Origin: Deltaproteobacteria bacterium
Lineage (GTDB): Bacteria > UBA10199 > JACPAL01
NCBI GenBank assembly: GCA_016180855.1
Contig: JACPAL010000010.1
Span: 54,988 to 118,987, forward strand
Length of the DNA: 64,000 bases
Reading direction: 5' to 3'
Under the pieces are notes generated by a model. That model saw only the letters and a list, made by a program, of their open reading frames with translations. It was not told the DNA's origin and ran no database searches. Numbering within the stretch: the stretch's first letter is position 1; each line of letters starts with the position of its first letter. Made by a program: the position numbers and the translations under genes. Positions 8,434 through 17,772 of this stretch are shown here, piece after piece.

Positions 8434-9084
8434 ATGCCGATAATAAAAATGCTCATGATTCAATCCGTTTCAAATCGCGGGAACAGCCCAGTTGCTTCAG
8501 AAGAGGGCGTTGGGATCCCCGCCCCTCTTATCGCCCTCTCGGCCGTGTCGGCCTTCGGTATTGTCTTTGCCGATGCCTGGCTCGCCCAGCGACTTGGTCA
8601 GGCACGAGTGATCGCCTCTCGTCTCTGGACGGCCGGGCCTCCCGTCGATCATGCCGCGCGACTCCGGTTTCTCTTTGAAGAGCTGTTTTATTCCAAAATG
8701 TATCGTCAGGGCGAATGTGGAAGAAACATCATCGAGTTCATTGATGAGGCTCGTGCAAGGGGGATCTCCCTGTCTCAAGCCTCGGTCCTGTTGGTCTACA
8801 ACCAAGAGAGGTATGGCCTGATACCTCGGTGTGCCAGAGGTGGCACATTTCTCTGGGAGGAGTCGATTATATGGAGTGGAGGGTGGCATGCCGTCTTAAA
8901 ACATCCCTCGGGGATCTTTGATTTTGATTTTACGAATACCCCTCGCGTGCCCTCCCTCAGGGAATATTTTAAAGAGATGTTCGGATTTTCATCCCGCTCA
9001 CCAAAAGAGACAATCTTTGTTCGTGAAGTACCCGTCGCTTATCTTCTCCGGGGGGGGCAAAAGTGGACCCTGACCGGTTTATGA
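8434..9084 (+). CDS. Putative membrane-anchored papain/transglutaminase-like cysteine enzyme
   Basis: A 216-residue protein not clearly assignable to a named family. A hydrophobic segment at residues 29-51 (APLIALSAVSAFGIVFADA) could anchor it in the membrane. Downstream are C95 in GECGRNII, H152 in GGWHAVL and D163/D165 in IFDFDFTN, the Cys-His-Asp order and spacing of the papain/transglutaminase superfamily, including protein-glutamine glutaminases. The start is uncertain: ATGs at 8434, 8449 and 8455 all lack a good SD. It is divergent from argH with a 69-base gap. The enzymatic guess rests only on motif order. Confidence 0.6.
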   Translation: MPIIKMLMIQSVSNRGNSPVASEEGVGIPAPLIALSAVSAFGIVFADAWLAQRLGQARVIASRLWTAGPPVDHAARLRFLFEELFYSKMYRQGECGRNIIEFIDEARARGISLSQASVLLVYNQERYGLIPRCARGGTFLWEESIIWSGGWHAVLKHPSGIFDFDFTNTPRVPSLREYFKEMFGFSSRSPKETIFVREVPVAYLLRGGQKWTLTGL

Positions 9085-9184
9085 GAGACCATCCGGTCTA
9101 CAGATCTTCGCCACATCCCACTTATGCACTCGCCGATTTTCTGGCGACTTGATCTTTAAGTTCGTACTGGATTAATCCTTGATC

Positions 9185-9679
9185 ATGTGCAAAAAACTCT
9201 CCCTCGCCCTTTTGATGTTAACCTTTTCAGGAGGAGCTATGGCCGACAAAGAACTTCAAGTGGGGGACCTGGCCCCTGATTTTTCGACAATTGATGATAC
9301 GGGACACCCGGTCTCGCTCAAGGAGTTCCGCGGGAAGACCGTCATTCTCTATTTCTATCCAAAGGACGATACGCCCGGCTGTACGATCGAGGCAAAAAAA
9401 TTTCGGGATTACAGCAAAGAGTTTGAATCAAAGAATGCGGTAATCCTCGGCGTGAGCTTTGATGACCAGTCTTCCCATGAGAAATTCAAGGAGAAACATG
9501 AGCTCCCGTTCCGTCTGCTTGTCGATGCCGACAAAAAGATCGCGAAGGCGTATGGGTCGGGTGGGCTTCTGTTCCCCTCGCGGCATACCTTTGTTATTGA
9601 TGGCAAGGGGCGGATTAAAAAGATCTATCGCAAGGTCAGTCCTGCCGAACATGCCGAGGAAATTCTGAACGAGATCTGA
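9185..9679 (+). CDS. Thioredoxin-dependent peroxiredoxin, Bcp/PrxQ type, exported
   Basis: A peroxiredoxin that reduces hydroperoxides. From ATG 9185 it begins with a short signal-like stretch (KKLSLALLMLTFSGGAMA), so it probably acts in the periplasm. The peroxidatic cysteine is C66 in DDTPGCTIEA. The resolving cysteine that usually follows five residues later in Bcp (CTxEAC) is a lysine here, and there is no other cysteine afterwards, so it should work as a one-Cys enzyme. PxxF and the SRHTFVID region are typical. An in-frame TTG at 9179 is the alternative start. Confidence 0.88.
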   Translation: MCKKLSLALLMLTFSGGAMADKELQVGDLAPDFSTIDDTGHPVSLKEFRGKTVILYFYPKDDTPGCTIEAKKFRDYSKEFESKNAVILGVSFDDQSSHEKFKEKHELPFRLLVDADKKIAKAYGSGGLLFPSRHTFVIDGKGRIKKIYRKVSPAEHAEEILNEI

Positions 9680-9692
9680 GTGGGGTGATCCG

Positions 9693-11027
9693 ATGACCTG
9701 GGACCTTCTCGAAGAGGCTAAAAAATTGATTGCGATCCGGTCGATCTCGCAGGAGGGGAACCGGGCGGCGGTGCAGTTTGTCGCGCCGTTTTGTGAAAAG
9801 CTCGGCTTCAACCTGACCTTTCAGGCCCCCGCGGGTGGTTCGACCGGTGAGGACCTGAATCTGATTGCCCATACCGTTCCACCAAACTCCGGTGATCTTT
9901 GTCCCAAGGGGCTCCTTTGGGTGACTCATCTTGATACGGTTCCTCCCGGGGATCTCTCCCTTTGGACGGAGACGGGAGGGGATCCGTATTGTGCCACGAT
10001 CAAGGGGGAGAAGCTTTACGGACTTGGATCGGCCGATACCAAGGTTGATATTCTTTGCAAGCTCAAGGCGATTGAAACGGTTGGTCTAAAAAATGTGAAG
10101 ATTCCGTTTGCGCTTGTCGGCTCTTATGGGGAGGAGCGGGGACTCGCCGGGATCAAACGGCTTCGCGAATCGGAGGTGATGCATCCCCGTTTTGCGTTGG
10201 TGAGCGAGGCGTCAGATCTAAGGCCGGTTTTGAAACACAAAGGGATTTTGTACATGAAGTTGTTTTTTAATTCCCCCCTCCCGCAAGCGGGAGAGGGGTT
10301 AGGGGTGAGGGAGTTAACCTTTCACGGCAAAGCCGCCCACGGCTCCACACCGCATTTGGGTGACAACGCGATTGAAAAGGCATTTCAGTGGCTCTTTGAG
10401 GAACAGGCGAAAGAGCCGAACCTTCAGTTGATCAGCGTTGAAGGGGGAACGGTTCATAATATTGTGCCGGAAAAATGTCTCCTCAAGGTGGCGAAAGGGT
10501 CGAACTTCTCTCCTCAGATCGATTTTCTGAAGAAATTTTGGCAGATTGTAGAACGCGTCGATCAATTTCTTGAAAAAGATCGGGACGAGGCGTTTGACCC
10601 GCCCGTGACGACACGAAATATAGGGGTCATCAGGCAGGAAGGGGACCGTCTCCTCATTGAATTTGATTACCGCCTGATCCCATCGACCGATGGCAACACC
10701 CTTTTTGCCCTCTTGAAGGAGCTTGTGCAGATTCCTGGAGCCGAACTGAAGGTCCTTTCATCGAACCCGCCGCTTGATACTTCGCTTCAATCGGAAATTG
10801 TTGAACGGGTCACAACGGCGCTTCGCTCCGTGGGTTCAGAGATCAGCTTTCCGGTGAAATCGGGAAACACAGAGGGGGCGATTCTTGCGATGATGGGGGC
10901 GGAGGCGGTTGTGATTGGCCCCGGCAAGGCGGTCGGCAATATTCACAAACCGAATGAACATAATGAGATTTCGCAGTTACAAAGGGCCGTCGATTTTTAT
11001 ACCGCTTTTTTGCGTCAGTTTTGCTAA
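9693..11027 (+). CDS. M20 family metallopeptidase/deacylase
   Basis: Member of the ArgE/DapE/carboxypeptidase G2 family, which uses two zinc ions to hydrolyse amide bonds of small N-acyl amino acids or peptides. Landmarks: THLDTVPPGD (metal His/Asp), GLGSADTK (bridging Asp), SYGEERGLAG (catalytic Glu pair), and the dimerisation domain with HGKAAHGSTPHLG. About 15 residues at position 194-207 (NSPLPQAGEGLGVRE) are encoded by a palindromic repeat inserted in frame just before the dimerisation domain. It lies directly before astA and a guanidino-group enzyme, so removal of an acyl group from an arginine derivative is a reasonable inferred role. Confidence 0.85.
   Translation: MTWDLLEEAKKLIAIRSISQEGNRAAVQFVAPFCEKLGFNLTFQAPAGGSTGEDLNLIAHTVPPNSGDLCPKGLLWVTHLDTVPPGDLSLWTETGGDPYCATIKGEKLYGLGSADTKVDILCKLKAIETVGLKNVKIPFALVGSYGEERGLAGIKRLRESEVMHPRFALVSEASDLRPVLKHKGILYMKLFFNSPLPQAGEGLGVRELTFHGKAAHGSTPHLGDNAIEKAFQWLFEEQAKEPNLQLISVEGGTVHNIVPEKCLLKVAKGSNFSPQIDFLKKFWQIVERVDQFLEKDRDEAFDPPVTTRNIGVIRQEGDRLLIEFDYRLIPSTDGNTLFALLKELVQIPGAELKVLSSNPPLDTSLQSEIVERVTTALRSVGSEISFPVKSGNTEGAILAMMGAEAVVIGPGKAVGNIHKPNEHNEISQLQRAVDFYTAFLRQFC
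10273..10313 (+). repeat. Palindromic element inserted in frame in M20 gene
   Basis: The core is CTCCCGC-AA-GCGGGAG (10278-10293), followed by an AGGGGT-rich tail. The right half is shared, with few changes, with the element inside metH (53383-53426). It encodes PLPQAGEGLGVR-like residues, a peptide otherwise foreign to M20 enzymes. Confidence 0.8.
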
Positions 11028-11042
11028 GGCTTGTTTCCTCGT

Positions 11043-11918
11043 ATGACGTTTCATTTAAGACCAGCACGATCAGAGGATTTGGAAGGGCTTTTACGGCTAA
11101 CCACCCTCCCTTCGGCGCGCGGGTTTTTAACCCTTCCTTCCGAATCGAAAGAGATGAAGGAGCTTATTGCTCTTTCCCAAAGATCGTTTACTGGAAAGCT
11201 CGAGGACAAAGATGAGGGGGAGTATCTTTTTGTGCTTTTTGATGGGGATCAAAAAAAGGTGGCCGGCTGTTCTCTCATTATTGCCCGGCACGGGACGCCT
11301 GAGACACCCCATAACTATTTTGAAGTGACGGAGGTTCAGAAGGCGTCCCGAAAATTGAAAAAAGTTTTCAAGCATCAGATCTTGAGGCTTCGTCTTGATG
11401 CGGAGGGGAGAACCGAGTTGGGGGGGCTGATTCTTGATCCGGGGTATCGAGGTCATCCCCAGAAGCTCGGAAAGACCCTCTCCTTTGCGAGGCTTTTGTA
11501 TATCGATCGGAATCCAAGGCGTTTTCAGGAGAGATTGTTGGTGGAGCTCCTGCCCCCTTTAACACCCGAAGGAAAATCGCTCCTGTGGGAATCATTGGGG
11601 AGAAAGTTTACAGGTCTGGACTATCTGGAGGCGGATCGTCTTTCGCGAAACGACAAGGAATTTATAACCTCCCTTTTCCCCGACGGTGATTTTTATACCC
11701 TCTTTCTTCCTGAAGAGGCCCGCTTCCTCATTGGGGAGGTCGGTTCTGATACAAAACCGGTTGCAAGAATGCTTTCTGAGGTTGGTTTTCACTATTTAGG
11801 ACAGATCGACCCGTTTGATGGTGGCCCCCATTATGGGGCGCTCCAGAAAGAGGTGAAGATCAACCTGGTTCAGGACTTTTTGAAACAGGCGTCGGTTGAA
11901 GTGGAGTGGGGAGGATAA
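11043..11918 (+). CDS. astA: Arginine N-succinyltransferase-like acyltransferase
   Basis: AstA transfers a succinyl group from succinyl-CoA to the alpha-amino group of arginine, the first step of the AST degradation pathway. Family features: LRPARSEDLEGLL at the N terminus, LGGLILDPGYRG, LLWESLGRKFTGLDYLEAD, and IDPFDGGPHY near the C terminus. The start is ATG 11043; a TTG at 11031 is in frame. At 291 residues it is somewhat shorter than the usual 340. The next gene starts one base after its stop. The acyl donor cannot be told from the sequence, and the usual astB/C/D/E genes are not seen. Confidence 0.82.
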   Translation: MTFHLRPARSEDLEGLLRLTTLPSARGFLTLPSESKEMKELIALSQRSFTGKLEDKDEGEYLFVLFDGDQKKVAGCSLIIARHGTPETPHNYFEVTEVQKASRKLKKVFKHQILRLRLDAEGRTELGGLILDPGYRGHPQKLGKTLSFARLLYIDRNPRRFQERLLVELLPPLTPEGKSLLWESLGRKFTGLDYLEADRLSRNDKEFITSLFPDGDFYTLFLPEEARFLIGEVGSDTKPVARMLSEVGFHYLGQIDPFDGGPHYGALQKEVKINLVQDFLKQASVEVEWGG

Positions 11919-11919
11919 G

Positions 11920-12906
11920 ATGGCTCGCGCGGTCTTAATGGGAGACCCCAGTCACTTTCACATCGTCGGGGGGGGGAATCCGTTTACTCGTAACTGGTGG
12001 GGGAAGAGGAAATCGGTCAACAAACAGAAGGCGATCGAGCAATGGCACGGTCTTGCGCGGTACTTGACCGACAATGGAGTGACGGTGTTTGTCGTTCCCC
12101 CTCATCCCCAAAATCCTGGCCTCGTTTATCCTGCCAATGCCGGTTTCCTAAGCCAGCTCGAAGAGAAGATGCCGATCCAGCAAAAAAAGTTTGTCCTCTC
12201 CAACCTTCTCCCTTCACGCGCCGGTGAGATGCCGGTTTATCGGGAGTTCCTGAATGGCCTTGGTTTTAACGTTGTCACGATCAGGCCGCGCTTTGAAGGA
12301 GAGGCGGAGCTTTTTCCTACCAACGGGGAATATGTTTTCACGTATGGAGGGGTTGTTAAGCAACGGTTTGTTCCCAAAGTGGCAGTCCCCCCCTGGAAGA
12401 GGGTTTATGGGTTCAGGACAGAGCGGACCTCCTTGCAAGAACTCCGGCCGTTTCTGGGGACCGGCGCCGTTCATGATTTTGAGCTCCAGCTCGAATCGCA
12501 CTATCATGGGGACACGGTCTTCTGTTCCTTTGGGGAGAGGAGGGAGAATCTACTCGCCTATCTGGAAGGGCTTGCCCCGGAATCAAGGGAGCGTTTCCAA
12601 AAGGTTTTTGGGGATAGGGTTGTTCCACTCTCGACAAGGGATGCCTTCTTTTATGCGGCCAATTCCTACCAGATCCGGACGCCGGGTGGTTTGAAACTGA
12701 TTATCCCGCAGGGGGCGAGTGAAGAGCTGATGAAGGAGATTCAAGGACGGGGTGTGACACCGATCCCGATTGATGTCTCCGAGTTTTTGAAAAAAGGGGG
12801 TGGCGCGGTCAAGTGCATGATTGGCGACTTGGGGGAGTTGATTGACGACCCGGCCAAAGTGACGCCGGCTGTTACAGAATTTCGATCGAGGCATCTTTAC
12901 AAATAA
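11920..12906 (+). CDS. Guanidino-group modifying enzyme (DDAH/arginine deiminase superfamily)
   Basis: A 328-residue member of the pentein superfamily (dimethylarginine dimethylaminohydrolase, arginine deiminase, amidinotransferase, succinylarginine dihydrolase). Likely catalytic elements are the acidic loop FEGEAE (125-130), the His/Asp region HYHGD (194-198) and the C-terminal nucleophile C299 in GGGAVKC. The exact activity is open. Because it follows astA by one base and the M20 deacylase is upstream, it may act on acylated arginine, as AstB does, or directly on arginine. The start ATG 11920 follows GGAGGATAAG; a TTG at 11896 is in frame but overlaps astA. Confidence 0.75.
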   Translation: MARAVLMGDPSHFHIVGGGNPFTRNWWGKRKSVNKQKAIEQWHGLARYLTDNGVTVFVVPPHPQNPGLVYPANAGFLSQLEEKMPIQQKKFVLSNLLPSRAGEMPVYREFLNGLGFNVVTIRPRFEGEAELFPTNGEYVFTYGGVVKQRFVPKVAVPPWKRVYGFRTERTSLQELRPFLGTGAVHDFELQLESHYHGDTVFCSFGERRENLLAYLEGLAPESRERFQKVFGDRVVPLSTRDAFFYAANSYQIRTPGGLKLIIPQGASEELMKEIQGRGVTPIPIDVSEFLKKGGGAVKCMIGDLGELIDDPAKVTPAVTEFRSRHLYK

Positions 12907-12971
12907 TTATCCTCCATTTGCCCGACTTTTGTGCATTGCTCAAAACTTTGGCAGGCAAAATAGGAAAAGTG

Positions 12972-13010
12972 ATCTCATCTCGAAATAAAGAGGGGATTAT
13001 TTGATGAGAT
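12972..13010 (+). promoter_or_regulatory. Inverted repeat upstream of sigma-54 promoter
   Basis: ATCTCATC (12972-12979) and GATGAGAT (13003-13010) form a perfect 8-bp inverted repeat with a 23-base spacer, ending four bases before the -24 element. It could bind a regulator of the nitrogen operon; it does not match the NtrC consensus. Confidence 0.35.
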
Positions 13011-13013
13011 GGT

Positions 13014-13029
13014 TGGCACGCAAGTTGCT
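13014..13029 (+). promoter_or_regulatory. Sigma-54 (RpoN) promoter of porin-amtB-glnK
   Basis: TGGCAC (13014-13019), five bases, TTGCT (13025-13029): a full match to the -24/-12 consensus with the GG and GC exactly 12 bases apart. It lies 36 bases before the porin ATG. Ammonium transport under sigma-54/NtrC control is well established in proteobacteria, and an NtrC-like activator with a GAFTGA loop is encoded at 29708-31141. Confidence 0.88.
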
Positions 13030-13064
13030 TATGTGAAGCCTCAAACCTTTAAAAAGGAGAAACT

Positions 13065-14228
13065 ATGAGAAAAAAGGCTAGTGCTCTAACGGTGGGAATA
13101 CTCGGATTTCTGTTCGTTGTCACCTCAGCAGAACTTTTTGCTGCGGAAAAAAAGGAGGACTCTTTTTGGGACAAAACGAAGGTGACCGGATCGGCTGACC
13201 TGAATTACAACTACAACCTGAACAGGCCGACAACAACTCCGGTCCTTGCAGCGGCGGGGGCACAGGCGGCGAATGCCTACCGGGTATTTGATGTCTCTCC
13301 GAACACCTTTAATGTTGGGTTGGTGGAGTTGGCGCTTGAGAATTCACCTGCTGATTGGATTACTTTTAGGACGGATCTTGATTTTGGCCGCGATGCCCAG
13401 TTTTATCATGCGAGAGGTTTTGGGGTTGGCACTGATCTCTTTGATCTCCAGCAGGCATTTTTGGTCTTTAATGTCGACCAGGTCGGTAATGGGCTCAAGA
13501 TCAAGGCGGGAAAGTTTGTGACGATGCATGGTGGGGAGGTGATTGAGGCGGCCGCGAACTACAATGTTTCCCGTGGGCTGCTATTTAATTATGCGATTCC
13601 GTTGACCCACACCGGCATTTTAGGGAGCTACTCATTTTCCGATCAGGTCAGTCTGGATCTTGGTGTTGTCAACGGATGGAACAACGTGACGGACAACAAT
13701 AATGGCAAATCGGTTCACGCCATGCTCACGGTCAAGCCTGTAGAGACGGTTACATTTCTCCTGGGAGGCACGGTTGGTCCGGAGCAGAACGGAAACGACC
13801 GAACGCTTCGCACCCTTATTGACACCTCTCTGATTTATGCCCCGACCGACCACTGGACGTTTGCCGTCAATTATGATCTTGGGCGTGACGGTGGTTTTGG
13901 TGGAACGAACGGGGTTGCTGATTGGCAAGGAGTTGCTGCATATGCTGATTGGAAGTCCGGTGACCTCTTGGGGCTGACCGTTCGTGGAGAATATTTGAAC
14001 GATGATACGGGAGCTGCCGGTATCATGGCGGGGGCGGCGACGGGCGCTACGGCATCAACAAACCTCCAGGAAGGGACGCTCACCTCTCATCTTTATTTAG
14101 CTGACGGGATGGATCTTCGATTTGAATATCGTCATGACCATGGTAATTTTGGTTCTTTTCTACGTGGGAATGGAACCTCACGAAGATTCCAGGATACCTT
14201 GGGTGCACAGTTGGTCTACTCATTCTAG
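13065..14228 (+). CDS. Outer-membrane porin (OmpL/BBP2-like)
   Basis: A 387-residue protein with a signal peptide (cleavage probably after LFAA, near residue 26) and a long series of amphipathic beta strands ending in LVYSF, the C-terminal aromatic recognised by the Bam machinery. The style fits the OmpL-like beta-barrel porin-2 group. Its start has the SD AAAAAGGAGA. It stands directly downstream of a sigma-54 promoter and 14 bases before amtB, so it probably helps nitrogen compounds cross the outer membrane during nitrogen limitation. Confidence 0.82.
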   Translation: MRKKASALTVGILGFLFVVTSAELFAAEKKEDSFWDKTKVTGSADLNYNYNLNRPTTTPVLAAAGAQAANAYRVFDVSPNTFNVGLVELALENSPADWITFRTDLDFGRDAQFYHARGFGVGTDLFDLQQAFLVFNVDQVGNGLKIKAGKFVTMHGGEVIEAAANYNVSRGLLFNYAIPLTHTGILGSYSFSDQVSLDLGVVNGWNNVTDNNNGKSVHAMLTVKPVETVTFLLGGTVGPEQNGNDRTLRTLIDTSLIYAPTDHWTFAVNYDLGRDGGFGGTNGVADWQGVAAYADWKSGDLLGLTVRGEYLNDDTGAAGIMAGAATGATASTNLQEGTLTSHLYLADGMDLRFEYRHDHGNFGSFLRGNGTSRRFQDTLGAQLVYSF

Positions 14229-14242
14229 CCTAGGAGGAAACT

Positions 14243-15640
14243 ATGGAACGACGTAAAAACCTGTTTTTGACACTCGCGGTGATAATCCTGGCGGTTGGTT
14301 CTTATCCAAGCCTGGCCAGAGCCCAGGAGGCAGGAGATCTCAAGATAGCTGCTGATACTGTCTGGACACTCATTACAGCGTTTCTGGTCTTCTGGATGAA
14401 TGCCGGTTTTGCGCTGGTGGAATCGGGCTTCTGTCAGCAAAAAAACTGTGTCAATATTCTGGCCAAGAATTTCATTGTGTTCGCTGTTTCATCAGTCGCC
14501 TACTGGATTCTGGGGTACGGTCTCATGTTTGGTGATGGAAATGGATTTTTGGGACAGCAGGGTCTCTGGTTTTTAGGGGGGGCTGATAATAGTCCTGCCA
14601 CCGGAGAGGCGTATCAGGGGGTTTACGGGTCTCTTAATTGGACCGGCGTCCCTCTCCTTGTGAAGTTCTTCTTCCAGCTCGTATTCGCCGGAACGGCTGC
14701 AACGATTGTCTCCGGAGCGGTTGCTGAAAGAATCAAATTCGTTTCCTTCATCCTCTTTTCATTTATTATTGTCGCAATTCTGTATCCGATAACGGGTCAC
14801 TGGATCTGGGGCGGTGGCTGGTTGGTCAAGAAAGGTTTTTTTGATTTTGCCGGTTCAACCGTTGTCCATTCCGTGGGTGGTTGGGCTGCCTTGATGGGGG
14901 TCCTTTTCCTCGGGCCGCGTATCGGGAAATATCGTAATGGCAAGGTTTATCCCGTTCCGGGCCACAATATGTCGACGGCGACACTCGGTTGCCTCATCTT
15001 GTGGCTTGGCTGGTTTGGATTCAATCCAGGCTCTACAATGGCTGCCGACTGGGCGCACATCGGGCATATAGCAGTTACGACGAACATGGCTGGGGCGATG
15101 GCAACCCTTTCCGCAACGGTGACCGCCTGGATTATTCTGGGCAAGCCGGATCTCGGTATGATCCTTAATGGGACGTTGGCCGGCCTCGTGGCTGTTACAG
15201 CCCCCTGTGCCTTTGTCAGTGTTGGCAGTTCGGTCGTCATTGGTTTGATCGCGGGTATTCTGGTTGTTCTGGCGGTTATCTTCTTTGATAAAATCAGGGT
15301 GGATGATCCCGTCGGGGCCCTCTCTGTCCATCTGGTTAATGGTGTTTGGGGGACTATCGCTGTCGGATTGTTTGCGGAGAAGGAGATTACCGCTAACACG
15401 GTTAAGGATGGTCTTTTCTTCGGCGGAGGAACGGATCAGTTGATCGCTCAACTGACAGGCGTTCTTGGAGTTGCTCTTTTTACGGTCGTTGCTTCGGCCG
15501 TTGCCTGGCTGCTAATCAAGTTGACAGTAGGGCTTCGAGTGTCAGAAGAGGAAGAGCTAGAGGGACTCGATTTTGGAGAACATGGAAACAGGGCTTATCC
15601 TGATTTTCAGACAGCTTCTTCGATTGAGAGACATTCATAA
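14243..15640 (+). CDS. amtB: Ammonium transporter
   Basis: Amt/MEP/Rh channel for ammonium in the inner membrane; 465 residues. A cleavable signal sequence (to about ARAQ) is followed by eleven hydrophobic segments. Family landmarks are FWMNAGFALVESGFCQQKN, GHWIWGGGW, DFAGSTVVHSVGGWAAL (pore His) and ALSVHLVNGVWGTIAVGLF (second pore His). AGGAGG stands before the ATG. It is followed by the PII gene, which in other bacteria blocks this channel when nitrogen is plentiful. Confidence 0.96.
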   Translation: MERRKNLFLTLAVIILAVGSYPSLARAQEAGDLKIAADTVWTLITAFLVFWMNAGFALVESGFCQQKNCVNILAKNFIVFAVSSVAYWILGYGLMFGDGNGFLGQQGLWFLGGADNSPATGEAYQGVYGSLNWTGVPLLVKFFFQLVFAGTAATIVSGAVAERIKFVSFILFSFIIVAILYPITGHWIWGGGWLVKKGFFDFAGSTVVHSVGGWAALMGVLFLGPRIGKYRNGKVYPVPGHNMSTATLGCLILWLGWFGFNPGSTMAADWAHIGHIAVTTNMAGAMATLSATVTAWIILGKPDLGMILNGTLAGLVAVTAPCAFVSVGSSVVIGLIAGILVVLAVIFFDKIRVDDPVGALSVHLVNGVWGTIAVGLFAEKEITANTVKDGLFFGGGTDQLIAQLTGVLGVALFTVVASAVAWLLIKLTVGLRVSEEEELEGLDFGEHGNRAYPDFQTASSIERHS

Positions 15641-15654
15641 ACAGGGAGGTTTGA

Positions 15655-15996
<342 letters not shown>

Positions 15997-16086
15997 TCAA
16001 CCCCCACTTTACATTTTATAAGTTGCCATGCTAGGGGCTACCCGTCTTTTTTTAACTGATTTCGAAACAAAAAAGGAGAGAACATT

Positions 16087-17511
16087 ATGACACCAAAAGA
16101 GGTATTGGCTTTTGCCAAGGAGAACAAGACAAGGATTGTTGATTTCAAGTTCGTCGATTTTCCGGGGGTCTGGCAACATTTTTCAGTTCCCGTTTCAGAG
16201 CTTTCAGAAAAGATTTTTGAAGAGGGGCTTGGATTTGACGGCTCCTCGATTCGTGGATGGCAGGCGATCAACGAGTCGGATATGCTTGTTTTGCCGGATT
16301 CCAACAGTGCCTGCATGGACTCGTTCTGCCAGATTCCGACACTCACAATGATTTGTAACATTGTCGATCCAATCACCAAGGAACCGTACAGCCGTGATCC
16401 CCGCTATATTGCGCGGAAGGCAGAGGCGTACGTCAAGTCAACCGGTATTGGCGATTCCGTCTTTTTTGGTCCCGAAGCGGAGTTTTTTGTTTTTGACGGC
16501 ATCCGCTTCAAGCAGGACTCCAATTGTGGCTACTACTATATTGATTCGGTTGAGGGGCAGTGGGACAGCGGATCCCAGAAGTTGGCTGATGGTCAGACAA
16601 ACCTCGGTTATCAGCCCCGCTATAAAGAGGGTTATTTCCCGGTTCCCCCAACGGACACCCTTCAAGATTTACGTAGTGAGGCCGTTCTGGAGATGGAAAA
16701 GATCGGGATTCATGTCGAATGTCAGCATCATGAGGTGGCGACCGCCGGTCAGTGTGAGATCGACATGCGGTTTGATACATTGACCAAAATGGCGGACAAG
16801 CTAATGTGGTTCAAGTATATCCTGAAGAACGTTGCCCGTCGTCATGGGAAGACCGTTACCTTCATGCCAAAGCCACTTTTCGGTGATAACGGCTCCGGGA
16901 TGCACTGTCATCAGTCGATCTGGAAGGGTGACAAGCCGCTTTTTGCCGGTGACAAGTATGGTGGTCTCTCCGAGATGGGGCTCCATTATGCCGGTGGTAT
17001 TTTGAAACATGCACGTGCCATTGCTGCCTTTACCAACCCTACAACGAATTCTTATCGTCGGCTGGTTCCCGGTTTTGAGGCCCCCGTGAACCTGGCCTAC
17101 TCATGCCGAAACCGTTCTGCGGCGGTCAGAATCCCGATGTATTCCTCCTCCCCCGCAGCTAAAAGGCTTGAGGTCCGGTTTCCCGATCCCTCCTGCAATG
17201 CCTATCTCGCCTTTGCCGTGATGTGCATGGCCGGTATTGACGGGATTCAAAACCGCATTCTTCCCGGTGATCCTCTGGAGAAGGATATCTATTCCTTAAG
17301 TCCCGAAGAACTTTCCCGGGTTCCCCAGATGCCGGGCTCCCTTGAGGACTCCCTGCGGGCCTTGAAAGAGGACCATGCCTTCTTGCTGAAGGGGGATGTC
17401 TTCACCAAGGATGTCATTGAGACATGGATTGAGTACAAGACGGATCACGAGCTGAACCCGGTTCGGCTCCGTCCGGTACCGTACGAATTTTCCCTCTATT
17501 TCGATATCTAA
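16087..17511 (+). CDS. glnA: Glutamine synthetase type I
   Basis: GlnA makes glutamine from glutamate, ammonia and ATP. The 474 residues fit GSI-beta. Visible: FDGSSIRGW (latch), [11 protein letters not shown] (metal Glu), [10 protein letters not shown], the ATP-site NRSAAVRIP, and DIYSLSPEE, where the Tyr matches the adenylylation site of enterobacterial GS, so adenylylation control is likely. The SD AAAAAGGAGAG is strong. No sigma-54 site is seen in the 90 bases after glnK, so it is either read through from the upstream promoter or has another promoter. Confidence 0.97.
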   Translation: MTPKEVLAFAKENKTRIVDFKFVDFPGVWQHFSVPVSELSEKIFEEGLGFDGSSIRGWQAINESDMLVLPDSNSACMDSFCQIPTLTMICNIVDPITKEPYSRDPRYIARKAEAYVKSTGIGDSVFFGPEAEFFVFDGIRFKQDSNCGYYYIDSVEGQWDSGSQKLADGQTNLGYQPRYKEGYFPVPPTDTLQDLRSEAVLEMEKIGIHVECQHHEVATAGQCEIDMRFDTLTKMADKLMWFKYILKNVARRHGKTVTFMPKPLFGDNGSGMHCHQSIWKGDKPLFAGDKYGGLSEMGLHYAGGILKHARAIAAFTNPTTNSYRRLVPGFEAPVNLAYSCRNRSAAVRIPMYSSSPAAKRLEVRFPDPSCNAYLAFAVMCMAGIDGIQNRILPGDPLEKDIYSLSPEELSRVPQMPGSLEDSLRALKEDHAFLLKGDVFTKDVIETWIEYKTDHELNPVRLRPVPYEFSLYFDI

Positions 17512-17536
17512 CAGTCTGTTGACAGAGGGGTTTGAA

Positions 17537-17659
17537 AGGATGTTGAGAAAGGTCCCAGATATGAGGCAGGCTGCTGAGGCGCGACGCAGGCGTACTTGTC
17601 GGTACGTCGAGGAGCGACCGAAACAGCCAACGAAGTAGATGGGCCTTTATCAACATCCT
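17537..17659. repeat. Long imperfect inverted repeat (intergenic family member 1)
   Basis: The outer arms AGGATGTTGAGAAAGG (from 17537) and CCTTTATCAACATCCT (to 17659) pair with few mismatches. The centre carries GCGTACTTGTCGGTACG, a small hairpin with the GTAC core. The same architecture is seen at 50615-50803 and, more loosely, at 47515-47675. It sits between glnA and its terminator. Confidence 0.65.
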
Positions 17660-17677
17660 GCTAAATTGCCTGGTCTG

Positions 17678-17711
17678 TAGGGGCAGGTTTATACCTGCCC
17701 CTATTTTTTTC
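17678..17711 (+). terminator. Rho-independent terminator after glnA
   Basis: Perfect 11-bp stem TAGGGGCAGGT / ACCTGCCCCTA with loop TTAT, followed by a run of seven T. It lies beyond the inverted repeat. Confidence 0.9.
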
Positions 17712-17772
17712 TTTTATCCTGTGGCCTGCTCTGCTAGAGTCGATCTCCTTAACCAAATTTAAAGGGGGGATC

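Noticed and set aside
12901..12960. NtrC enhancer in the porin-amtB upstream region
   Set aside because: GTGCATTGCTCAAAACTTTGGCAG only loosely recalls the TGCACC-N5-GGTGCA palindrome.
15997..16086. Second sigma-54 promoter in front of glnA
   Set aside because: TTGCCATGCTAGGGGC has neither the GGCAC -24 part nor the correct distance to a GC -12 part.
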